NCBI GenBank assembly: GCA_021802225.1
Contig: JAKAAS010000016.1
Location: forward strand, 1 to 12,011
Length of the DNA stretch: 12,011 bases
Source: Bacillota bacterium
Lineage (GTDB): Bacteria; Bacillota_E; Sulfobacillia; Sulfobacillales; Sulfobacillaceae
Reading direction: 5' to 3'
Positions 1 to 6,098 of this stretch are shown piece after piece. The notes below the pieces were generated by a model. The model saw only the letters and a program-made list of their open reading frames with translations. It searched no databases and was not told the DNA's origin. The translations under genes and the position numbers were made by a program. Each line of letters opens with the position of its first letter. The first letter of the stretch is position 1.

Positions 1-117
1 GTGCTGCCAGTGTTCGACCTCATAGAGAATTCCAGTGCGGCGGGCCGCAAATAGGGTCAGGGGCTGTGTCGGGCCGGAAGCTGGCAGCAAGCGCACCTCA
101 TTCGTATTCTTGTTGCG
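1..117. repeat. 117-bp exact direct repeat, copy 1 (piece of oligopeptidase B gene)
   Basis: Every base from 1 to 117 is identical to 2185-2301, in the same orientation. Identity ends sharply at 117/118: copy 1 continues with tgacattgg, copy 2 with ggagttcag. The repeat may extend left beyond the window. Copy 2 lies inside the intact oligopeptidase B gene, so copy 1 is a displaced fragment of that gene fused to the interior of an ADP-ribosylglycohydrolase gene. The lack of any mismatch means a recent duplication or an assembly artefact. Confidence 0.95.
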
Positions 118-829
118 TGACATTGGCCGCACTGTGGGCCGCGCCCTGTCCGCCATTCCCCGGCGGGAAGACGAAGAAGGGGTTGAGGGGATGGCGCGGC
201 TGGCGCAGCGGCATGCCGACAAGAAGAGCCAGGCCAATGGCGCGCTGATGCGCCACAGCATCCTGGGAATCTGGGGCCATGACAAGAATGCAGGTGAGCT
301 GGCAGATATTGCACGGCTGGATGCTGCCTTGACTCACCCGCACCCGGTCTGCCAAGATGCGTCTGCGGTCTATGTGGTGACGGTCGCGGCAGCCATTCAC
401 AACCTTTTAGATGCGGAACACGCATACGCGGTGGCCTGGAATTTTGCCCAGCAAACGGGCCTGCATGCAGATGTGCAAAACGTTCTGCAAAAAGCCCAGG
501 ACACGCCACCCCCTTGGTCGGATATTCATGGCGGGTGGGTTCTGGTCGCACTGCACAATGCATTTTACCAGTTGCTGCACGCCTCCTCGCTGGAAGACGG
601 GATCGTCGGCAGCGTGATGCTGGGCAACGACACCGATACCAATGCCGCCATTGCCGGAGCGCTTTTAGGGGCCGTGCACGGCGTTCAGCAAGTGCCGGAA
701 AATTGGTTGTCCGTGCTGGATGACTGCCGCCCGCTCGCTGCTCCCGGGTGCTTTCGGCCGCGTGATCCCATATATTGGTCGGCTAATGCCCGAGAATTTC
801 TGTCTGAATTGGGAGTGTTGGCAAACTAG
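35..829 (+). pseudogene. ADP-ribosylglycohydrolase (DraG) family gene, 5'-truncated
   Basis: The family removes ADP-ribose from proteins or small molecules using two Mg ions. The open frame runs from a GTG at 35, but residues 1-28 are encoded by the repeated oligopeptidase piece read on its antisense strand. Family-like sequence begins only at residue 29 (base 119) with DIGRT. After that come the expected landmarks: NGALMR, LTHPHPVCQDAS, and the C-terminal metal-binding stretch GNDTDTNAAIAGALLGA, followed by a CRP...PRDPIYW tail. The N-terminal third, which carries the GDALG-type start and the TDDT-type metal ligands, is missing. An in-frame TAG at 23-25 blocks any extension to the left, and there is no ribosome binding site before 35. 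The product is therefore probably not made or not active. The intact 5' end may lie left of the window if the segment is tandemly duplicated. Family assignment is confident from motifs; substrate is unknown. Confidence 0.8.
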
Positions 830-917
830 GTCAAAACGCCCGTGCGGGGATTTTCACCGCGGCTGCCCGGCCGCGTCCTGGACAAGTCACCGTACTCTCG
901 GGCCGCAGACACCTTGG

Positions 918-962
918 AGACCCTAGGCGCGGCATGGAAGGGAGCCGCACCTGGGGTCTTTT
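918..962 (+). terminator. Rho-independent terminator after the ADP-ribosylglycohydrolase fragment
   Basis: Left arm 918-933 and right arm 944-959 form a 16-bp stem with two G-U wobbles, a 10-base loop and a following TTTT (959-962). It lies about 90 bases after the stop at 829. The U-tract exists only on the + strand, so it serves the + strand gene; read from the minus strand it could only act as a 3' hairpin for the convergent oligopeptidase gene. Confidence 0.7.
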
Positions 963-975
963 GCTGCTTGACAGA

Positions 976-3033
976 CTACTGGACGCTCAACTTATCCAGA
1001 ATAAACGCATACTCCTCAGCGAAATCATGCAGGCGGTTGTACCGCCCCGAGGATCCGCTATGCCCCGCGCCCATCGCTGTCTTGAGCACTAATGTGCGGG
1101 CATCCGTCTTGGTGTCCCGCAGTTTGGCCACAAACTTTGCAGGCTCCCAATATCCGACCCGGGGGTCGTTCAGACCCGTAAACACCATGATGTGGGGATA
1201 AGGCTGTGCGGCAATATTGTCGTACGGACTGTAGGACTTCATGTACGCGTAATCGCCCGGCTCGGCCGGATTGCCCCACTCATCCCACTCTAGGGTGGTT
1301 AAGGGTATGCTGGCATCCAGCATGGTGGTGACCACGTCCACAAATGGCACCCCCGGCACGACCACCCGGAACAGTTCCGGCGCCATATTGAGCACCGCCC
1401 CCATTAACAGCCCTCCTGCGCTGCGTCCCCGGGCTGCCAGCAAATCCGGAGTGGTGATTCCTTCGGCAATCAAGTACCGGGCCGCATCAATAAAGTCCGT
1501 AAAGGTATTGCGCTTGTTCCGCAGTTTCCCCTGTTCATACCAGTGGCGGCCCAATTCTGAGCCCCCGCGAACATGCGCGGTCACTAGGACCACTCCGCGG
1601 TTCATCAAGGGGATCTGGGCGGCATCGAAATGGGGATCCATACTCATGCCATAGGAGCCGTATCCATAAAGAATCACGGGAGCAGGCCCGTTGGCGAGCG
1701 CACCCTCGCGGTAGACCACCGACAGCGGGATGGCGGTGCCGTCTGCCGCCGGAGCCCACAGCCGGCGCTGCTGGTAGCCCGCAGAGTCGTAACCTTCGCC
1801 AACAGCCTGGCGCTTGAGCAGATTCCGCGCGCCAGTCTCTAACTGCAGTCCATAAGTGGTTCTCGGGGTGAGAAAGGACTCATAGTCAATGAGCACTTCA
1901 TCCGTATCATAGCTGTGGTTGGGGCCGAGAGAGAGCCGGTACAGCGTTTCCGGCCACGGGAGCTGTTCGAGTGTGAATGTCTCTGGGCGGTAAATCCAGA
2001 TCTGGCTCAGACCCTGCTCACGTCCCGATATCACTAGCGCTCCGGCAAATGGAGAGATTTCTTGAAGATAGCGCGCGGGATCGTAAGGGAACAGGTCCCG
2101 GCAGGATTCCATATGGAGATGGGTGTCAGGACAGGCCATCACCCGGAAGTTCTCCGCTTGGTCATTCGTCAGGACAACAAAATCGTGCTGCCAGTGTTCG
2201 ACCTCATAGAGAATTCCAGTGCGGCGGGCCGCAAATAGGGTCAGGGGCTGTGTCGGGCCGGAAGCTGGCAGCAAGCGCACCTCATTCGTATTCTTGTTGC
2301 GGGAGTTCAGCACGATAAACCGTCCGTCACGGGTTTTGCCTAATTCCAGGGAAAAGGTAACATCGCGCTCTTCATAGAGGCAGACGTCCTCGCTCAGGCT
2401 GTCCCCCAGGTAATGGCGCATGAGACGGTAGGGGCGCTGGCTGGCATCAACACTGGCATAGAACACATAGGCGCCGCTGGCGTCCCATTCCAGGCTGCTG
2501 CTCAAAAAGATGTTGGGAATGGTATCAGGCAAATATTGGCCGGACGCAACATTCTTGATTCTCAATGTATACCGGTCAGTGCCATCCCGGTTTTCCAAGT
2601 AGCCCAGCAGAGACTGATCCGGACTCATACGCACCACCGTAACATGATAAAACTGGTCGGAGGATGCCTCGCGATTGAGATCCAGCAAGACCTCTTCGGC
2701 AGCTTCTGCGAGGTCTTCGCGGCGGGGGGCCTGGCGGCGGGCATAGAGCGGATATTGGCAGCCTTCCGGCGTCCTGCGGTAGTAATAGTAAGGGCCATCC
2801 ACCGCCGCCACTTCATCATCATCTTCGGGAATGAGGGCCCGCATCTCCTCATACAAGGAGTCTGTCAGGGATTGCAGCGGCTGCATCGCCTCTTGAAAGT
2901 AATGGTTTTCCTCTTCAAGATACTCAATGACTTCAGGGTCCTCCCGGTTATTCAGCCAGTAATAGTCATCCTGGCGTATATCACCATGGAGCTGGTGGGG
3001 ATGGGCGATGCGCTTAGCCTGGGGAATGGACAT
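976..3033 (-). CDS. ptrB: Oligopeptidase B (protease II, S9A prolyl oligopeptidase family)
   Basis: A cytoplasmic serine peptidase that cleaves short peptides after Arg or Lys. The start is the second ATG of an ATGATG pair at 3033, five bases after AAGGAGG; this gives 685 aa, matching the usual family length of about 686. An upstream in-frame ATG at 3090 adds 19 unlikely residues. The N-terminal HGD.R.DDYYWL and EDPEVIEYLEEEN motifs and the beta-propeller portion (roughly residues 75-400) precede an alpha/beta-hydrolase domain. The triad is visible: Ser538 in GRSAGG, Asp623 in NDPRV and His658 in GAGHSG. All three are offset by +6 from E. coli protease II (532, 617, 652). Glu582 and Asp584 in LEWDEWGNP occupy the acidic positions that select basic P1 residues (Glu576/Glu578 in enterobacteria), so the second is a conservative change. 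There is no signal peptide. Bases 2185-2301 are duplicated exactly at the left edge of the window. The gene is monocistronic in appearance and convergent with the broken gene at 35-829. Confidence 0.96.
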   Translation of the reverse strand: MSIPQAKRIAHPHQLHGDIRQDDYYWLNNREDPEVIEYLEEENHYFQEAMQPLQSLTDSLYEEMRALIPEDDDEVAAVDGPYYYYRRTPEGCQYPLYARRQAPRREDLAEAAEEVLLDLNREASSDQFYHVTVVRMSPDQSLLGYLENRDGTDRYTLRIKNVASGQYLPDTIPNIFLSSSLEWDASGAYVFYASVDASQRPYRLMRHYLGDSLSEDVCLYEERDVTFSLELGKTRDGRFIVLNSRNKNTNEVRLLPASGPTQPLTLFAARRTGILYEVEHWQHDFVVLTNDQAENFRVMACPDTHLHMESCRDLFPYDPARYLQEISPFAGALVISGREQGLSQIWIYRPETFTLEQLPWPETLYRLSLGPNHSYDTDEVLIDYESFLTPRTTYGLQLETGARNLLKRQAVGEGYDSAGYQQRRLWAPAADGTAIPLSVVYREGALANGPAPVILYGYGSYGMSMDPHFDAAQIPLMNRGVVLVTAHVRGGSELGRHWYEQGKLRNKRNTFTDFIDAARYLIAEGITTPDLLAARGRSAGGLLMGAVLNMAPELFRVVVPGVPFVDVVTTMLDASIPLTTLEWDEWGNPAEPGDYAYMKSYSPYDNIAAQPYPHIMVFTGLNDPRVGYWEPAKFVAKLRDTKTDARTLVLKTAMGAGHSGSSGRYNRLHDFAEEYAFILDKLSVQ
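2185..2301. repeat. 117-bp exact direct repeat, copy 2 (inside ptrB)
   Basis: Identical to 1-117 with an offset of 2184 bases. Here the sequence sits in an uninterrupted oligopeptidase B reading frame, in the propeller region, so this is the native location and copy 1 is the derived one. Confidence 0.95.
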
Positions 3034-3168
3034 CATTTCCTCCTTAACAGAATTATTTCGGATTGTGAGCCGTTGGACTGCACGGTGCATACATTAATTT
3101 CGCTGCAGCCCTCCCAAGCTCCTGCTTCTAACGCTAGGAACCGCAGGGCCTAGGACATCTCTTGTATT

Positions 3169-3201
3169 GAAGCCCCCTCTGCGCCGCAAGGTGGGGGCTT
3201 C
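3169..3201. repeat. Inverted repeat, 9-bp arms gaagccccc/gggggcttc
   Basis: Arms 3169-3177 and 3193-3201 pair perfectly around a 15-base loop. Neither strand has a T-run after the stem (the + strand continues ggcaaaaaa, the minus strand aatacaaga), so it is not a standard terminator. Hairpins of this GAAGCCCCC type are common at right ends of IS200/IS605-type (TnpB-carrying) elements; whether this is such a remnant is unproven. Confidence 0.6.
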
Positions 3202-3441
3202 GGCAAAAAACGAGCAAGGCCCCCAGCGGAATTCCGGTTCGCCCTCCCAGGCAATGCGACTCTCGACAGCGGCAACGGGATGGAATTTAACCAGGAGAAA
3301 TCCTTCCCGTCCGTATACATTCATCCCAGTATGACTGAGAAAAATCACACGGCAGGAGACGCAAGGATTTAAACCGCGCGAGAGGAGCCACCTCCGGCAG
3401 CCGCACCGCGGTCTGCGGCCGGACGCCAGAAGATGGTTCTA

Positions 3442-3468
3442 CAAAATAGCCCGCAGCCATCTGCAGGC
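3442..3468 (-). terminator. Probable Rho-independent terminator of the small membrane protein gene
   Basis: Read on the minus strand, arms gcctgcag (3468-3461) and ctgcgggc (3456-3449) pair with one G-U wobble around a four-base loop (atgg), followed by TATTTTG (3448-3442). It starts 14 bases after the stop codon of the gene at 3482-3883, the expected distance for its terminator. Confidence 0.5.
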
Positions 3469-3481
3469 AGAAATACCGCAC

Positions 3482-3883
3482 CTACTCCAAGACTGGAGGG
3501 TGGATTAAGAATCGGTAGAGCATGGTGAAAGAGGGCGGGGGGAACGGTTTGGTGCTGAAAACTTGAGACACCAGGCGCTGCACATGGCGCGACAACCCCA
3601 CAAAGGTTCCCGTAAACAACAATAGCGAAATGGTCAAGACATCAACATGCGAAGAGGAAGGATGTTGGAGAAGGGCGAGCCACACGACAGTCTGGAAAAG
3701 CAAGACCGTATAAAATCCATAGACCGTGCGGTACAGGGCCTGCCAGTGGAACAGCCAGGCTTTGCCTTCCTCGGTATTTGAATGCCAGCGGTAAGGCCAG
3801 TCCCCTTGCAGGTGCAGACGGATAATGTGAGTCACCGCGTATAGGCCTTGGAGAACCATCAGAACCCGCAGAAATATCAGCAT
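3482..3883 (-). CDS. Small integral membrane protein of unknown function (133 aa)
   Basis: I do not recognise a family. The protein has three likely membrane segments: about residues 1-24 (starting MLIFLRVLMVLQGLYAV), about 50-72 (YRTVYGFYTVLLFQTVVWLALL) and about 80-100 (VDVLTISLLLFTGTFVGL). A basic, aromatic-rich loop (HLQGDWPYRWHSNTEEGKAW) separates the first two, and the tail after residue 100 is soluble (VQRLVSQVFSTKPF...). The ATG at 3883 is preceded by AGGTGG with a six-base spacer, and an in-frame TAA about 24 bases upstream rules out a longer protein. A 26-codon ORF with a stronger ribosome binding site overlaps the start by seven bases and may couple translation. The gene is followed by a terminator-like hairpin, so it is probably its own unit. 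Size and three-helix layout resemble many DUF-type small membrane proteins, but no function can be assigned. Confidence 0.75.
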   Translation of the reverse strand: MLIFLRVLMVLQGLYAVTHIIRLHLQGDWPYRWHSNTEEGKAWLFHWQALYRTVYGFYTVLLFQTVVWLALLQHPSSSHVDVLTISLLLFTGTFVGLSRHVQRLVSQVFSTKPFPPPSFTMLYRFLIHPPVLE

Positions 3884-3957
3884 GGGATCCCACCTTTGTA
3901 TTTCATCTTACGGGATTTGAGACGATAAGGAAACATTGCGGGAAAACCTATGGCCAA
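3877..3957 (-). CDS. Possible 26-aa leader peptide upstream of the membrane protein
   Basis: A TTG at 3957 follows AGAAGGAGG with a seven-base spacer, a better ribosome binding site than that of the gene downstream. The frame encodes 26 residues (beginning MAIGFPAMFPYRLKSRKMKY) and stops at a TGA whose bases overlap the first codons of the membrane protein in the arrangement ATGCTGA. That layout suits translational coupling or a regulatory leader. No family is recognisable, and such a short frame could be chance; the main support is the ribosome binding site plus the exact overlap. Confidence 0.35.
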   Translation of the reverse strand: MAIGFPAMFPYRLKSRKMKYKGGIPC

Positions 3958-4014
3958 CTCGCGCCTCCTTCTTTAAAAATGTCGAATAGCTGTCAGTCAT
4001 CCAGTTCCAAATCA

Positions 4015-4023
4015 TGCTAGCAT
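4015..4023 (+). promoter_or_regulatory. Candidate extended -10 promoter element for usp
   Basis: TGCTAGCAT at 4015-4023 contains an extended-10 TG and a TAGCAT hexamer (four of six matches to TATAAT) about 95 bases before the usp start. No good -35 box is present at 16-18 bases, so this is only a candidate. Confidence 0.2.
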
Positions 4024-4057
4024 GGGACAAGGCGGGAGCAATTTCATACAGGGTAGA

Positions 4058-4118
4058 GAAGGGGGGAGCCGGCAAAGCGCCCCTGCGGTGACAGCAGGGG
4101 CGCTTCGCCGGCACTACG
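4058..4118 (+). promoter_or_regulatory. usp leader: Shine-Dalgarno separated from ATG by an 18-bp hairpin
   Basis: A purine-rich AAGGGGGGAG (4058-4067) able to pair with the anti-Shine-Dalgarno (one G-U) lies about 50 bases before the ATG, too far for direct use. The whole gap except six bases is a hairpin: gccggc (4068-4073) with gccggc (4107-4112), one A-C mismatch, then aagcgcccctgc (4075-4086) with gcaggggcgctt (4094-4105), loop ggtgaca. Once folded, the Shine-Dalgarno is about six bases from the ATG at 4119. No other ribosome binding site is present. There is no T-run, so it is not a terminator. The same layout is known from phage T4 gene 38. Confidence 0.6.
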
Positions 4119-4613
4119 ATGAAAAAGATAGTAGCGGGAATCGATGGATCCACGGCCAGTTATGCAGCCGTCAAAGTGGGTATCCAGTTGCTGCAAGAGG
4201 AAGGTGTCTTACTAGCCGTCGACATCAAAAACATTGTGACGTTTTACCGTGATGAGGCGATGGCGGATTTTGGAGCCGCATTGCCGCGCGATCCTGACTT
4301 TTTTGAAAAGCAGTGGGTTAAAATGGCGGAGCAAGTGCGGGAGCAAGTGTTGAAAATACCGAGGCCGCCAACTATTACCGTGCAGTGGCACACAGTAACT
4401 TTGGAACCGGGACAGGGAGCCCCCGCCAAGGTCCTCTATGACTGGGCCATGGCGCATAAGGCCGAAGCCATTGTGGTGGGAAGCCACCAGGGGCCGCACC
4501 TTGCAGAAAACCTATTCGGCAGCTTTCCCCTGTGGCTGACCTCACACAGTGTATTGCCCACAGTCATTGTCCATCCTCCCGCTGCCAGCAGCCAAAAGCA
4601 CCGCCAGGCATAG
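4119..4613 (+). CDS. Universal stress protein (UspA family), 164 aa
   Basis: A single-domain cytoplasmic USP with a Rossmann-like alpha/beta fold; members bind ATP or act as stress-responsive dimers. The N-terminal strand KKIVAGIDGS (residues 2-11) with its conserved Asp opens the fold. The nucleotide-loop region VVGSHQGPHLAENLFGS (about residues 122-138) keeps the spacing from the first Gly to the final Gly-Ser of the G-2x-G-9x-G(S/T) motif. However, the second Gly is shifted by one position (Gln where Gly is usual), so ATP binding is plausible but not assured. The final strand LPTVIVHPP is typical. The ATG at 4119 is the only sensible start because the first beta strand follows at once. Translation probably depends on the hairpin that separates it from its Shine-Dalgarno. 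It converges on a K+ channel gene; USP domains and K+ transport are linked in some systems (for example the Usp domain of KdpD), but a link here is inference. Confidence 0.9.
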   Translation: MKKIVAGIDGSTASYAAVKVGIQLLQEEGVLLAVDIKNIVTFYRDEAMADFGAALPRDPDFFEKQWVKMAEQVREQVLKIPRPPTITVQWHTVTLEPGQGAPAKVLYDWAMAHKAEAIVVGSHQGPHLAENLFGSFPLWLTSHSVLPTVIVHPPAASSQKHRQA

Positions 4614-4698
4614 CCATTGCCTGGCCATATCACAGTTCCGCTTGGACCTCATGATTCCCAAAAAGGCCTAGCGGCAAATCAGGACGGGGGAGTCTTTG

Positions 4699-4730
4699 AG
4701 GCTGTGGCAGCTGTACGCGTGCCACAGCCT
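4699..4730. terminator. Hairpin between convergent usp and K+ channel genes
   Basis: A perfect 11-bp stem (aggctgtggca 4699-4709 with tgccacagcct 4720-4730) around a 10-base loop overlaps the last bases of the K+ channel gene. It has no T-run on either side (attgtg on +, tcaaag on minus), so it is a shared 3' hairpin rather than a classic terminator. Confidence 0.45.
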
Positions 4731-5715
4731 ATTGTGCGGGCATCAGTACGAGCGCGCTGTCGGCAGCCTCAATCAACGGATCGTGATTCACTCCAAGCAG
4801 AACCTTGTTGTTGTGGACAACTGCCAGCACAACGGCCGAACTGCGGGAACGGGCCATGCTCAGAGACTGGCCTACCCAGTCGGCCGGAACTGGGATCTCC
4901 CGCAACAGAGTTTGCTCCGATGTGAGCAGTGACACAAGAAAATCTGCGGCATGCGGGGTTTCCAGGCTTTTGGCCACCGTATGCCCGAGAAGATCCTGGC
5001 CAGCGATGCTGTGTGTGATCCCCAGCTCTCTTAATGTCTGGGTTGCTCGCCGGGACTGGGTGATAGCAAATATGGGCACATGAGGGGCCATATGCTGCGC
5101 CTCCACGGCGGACATCAACACTTCGCCATCTGTCCCCCCCACGACAACAATTTGACGCGCTTGCCTAAGATGCGCCTTGGCGAGCACATGAGGATTCGTC
5201 GGGTCCCCCTTGATACAAGGAACTTCGGGAGGCAGGTGTCCCGGGTCTACGTCCGCCACCAGCACGACATTCTGGTGCTCCTCGATTAAATCCGGCAACA
5301 AATTGATCAAAAGTGGACTGTATCCGAGCACCACCAGGTGTTCCCGTGTTTTGTCCAATGTCATTCCCAGAGCCCTCCTAATGTGGAATGATGCCATGCT
5401 GGCTGCCCAGCCAGCAAAAGCCGCCCCCGCCAGCGGAATCGTTGTCAGCATGGTGACCATAGCGATAATGCGTCCAGCAGCGTTATGGGGCACCACATCA
5501 CCATAGCCGACGGTCGTGACGGTCGTAACCGCCCAGTAAATTGCGGTGAAGAGAGACACCCGCTCGGCAAGGGAAAACAGCACGGCCCCAGCCACCGTAG
5601 TGGCTAGAGCCGCTAGGGTGAGCGTCGCCGTTTGATGCTGCTTAAACCTCTTCCACATGAGCACCACAAAAAAAGGAATGGCAACCACCTGCCTTTTCGG
5701 AACATGCACCGACAT
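4729..5715 (-). CDS. MthK-like two-TM potassium channel with RCK (TrkA-N/TrkA-C) domains
   Basis: A K+ channel subunit of the plasma membrane that would form a tetrameric pore gated by a cytoplasmic RCK ring. Order: TM1 about 29-50, pore helix, selectivity filter TVGYGD at 68-73, TM2 about 82-107, RCK-N about 125-245, TrkA-C about 265-328. At 328 aa it is the length of the archaeal MthK channel. The first Rossmann turn reads GYSPLL (131-136), not GxGxxG, matching the GWSEST type of MthK rather than the NAD-binding TrkA type. The strand that carries the Ca-binding acidic pair in MthK (AEAE) here reads AITQ (217-220), so the gating ligand probably differs. The ATG at 5715 has only a weak AAGAG upstream, and a later ATG at 5658 (residue 20) would still leave both helices; the exact start is uncertain. 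It converges with usp. Confidence 0.93.
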   Translation of the reverse strand: MSVHVPKRQVVAIPFFVVLMWKRFKQHQTATLTLAALATTVAGAVLFSLAERVSLFTAIYWAVTTVTTVGYGDVVPHNAAGRIIAMVTMLTTIPLAGAAFAGWAASMASFHIRRALGMTLDKTREHLVVLGYSPLLINLLPDLIEEHQNVVLVADVDPGHLPPEVPCIKGDPTNPHVLAKAHLRQARQIVVVGGTDGEVLMSAVEAQHMAPHVPIFAITQSRRATQTLRELGITHSIAGQDLLGHTVAKSLETPHAADFLVSLLTSEQTLLREIPVPADWVGQSLSMARSRSSAVVLAVVHNNKVLLGVNHDPLIEAADSALVLMPAQ

Positions 5716-6098
5716 AATGAGACTCTTGAGCTTGCCCTCAGCACATCGGGACCACCTTTGCGGGAATGTTGCGGGACCAGTGGCCGCCGCGGTGCGGCGT
5801 GAAGCCGTTCGTTGCTTTCAGTGTACGGCATGAGGAGGCGTTGGTCCAAACCAAAACCCTTGAGGGATCTCCCTTGCCCTTACCGGCCTCGTGCCGTTTC
5901 TTGCGCAATCTCTCTTCACCAAGGTTTGGAAAGCTTGTGCTCGCCTGGCGTCTGCTTTAGCTGACAGCACTGCGGAGTGGAGGGCACCCGCAAGTGTCCT
6001 GACCTTCTAAACATAGCCGCGCTCCCTTTCGGCCCGCAACTCAGGCTGGTCACGGTGGGGCTTTGCCCGTGGGGACTGCCATTCACTGAAACTGGGCC
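5716..6098. other. Intergenic region without a recognisable gene
   Basis: About 380 bases between the K+ channel start and the dehydrogenase stop, both on the minus strand. Short open frames (for example 5766-5960 +) have no ribosome binding site or domain. Only small hairpins are visible (gccgc/gcggc near 5785; cacgg/ccgtg near 6053-6071), none followed by a T-run. It should hold the K+ channel promoter, which I could not place. Confidence 0.5.

Larger units (their letters stand above)
3034..3481. other. 450-base structured intergenic region
   Basis: No convincing gene lies between oligopeptidase B and the small membrane protein. Two overlapping minus-strand frames (3094-3348 and 3287-3481) are open but lack ribosome binding sites and recognisable domains. 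The region is rich in foldable sequence: an inverted repeat at 3169-3201, a bulged GC hairpin at 3393-3423 (arms gccgca 3400-3405 and tgcggc 3414-3419), and a terminator-like hairpin at 3442-3468. It must also hold the promoter of the oligopeptidase gene on the minus strand, which I could not place with confidence. Confidence 0.5.

Noticed and set aside
2413..3153. 246-codon + strand open frame
   Set aside because: Entirely antisense to the well-supported oligopeptidase B gene over most of its length, with no recognisable domain; a GC-driven shadow frame.
3094..3481. Two overlapping minus-strand frames (84 and 64 codons) upstream of ptrB
   Set aside because: They overlap in different frames, have no ribosome binding site and cover obvious hairpins including a terminator.
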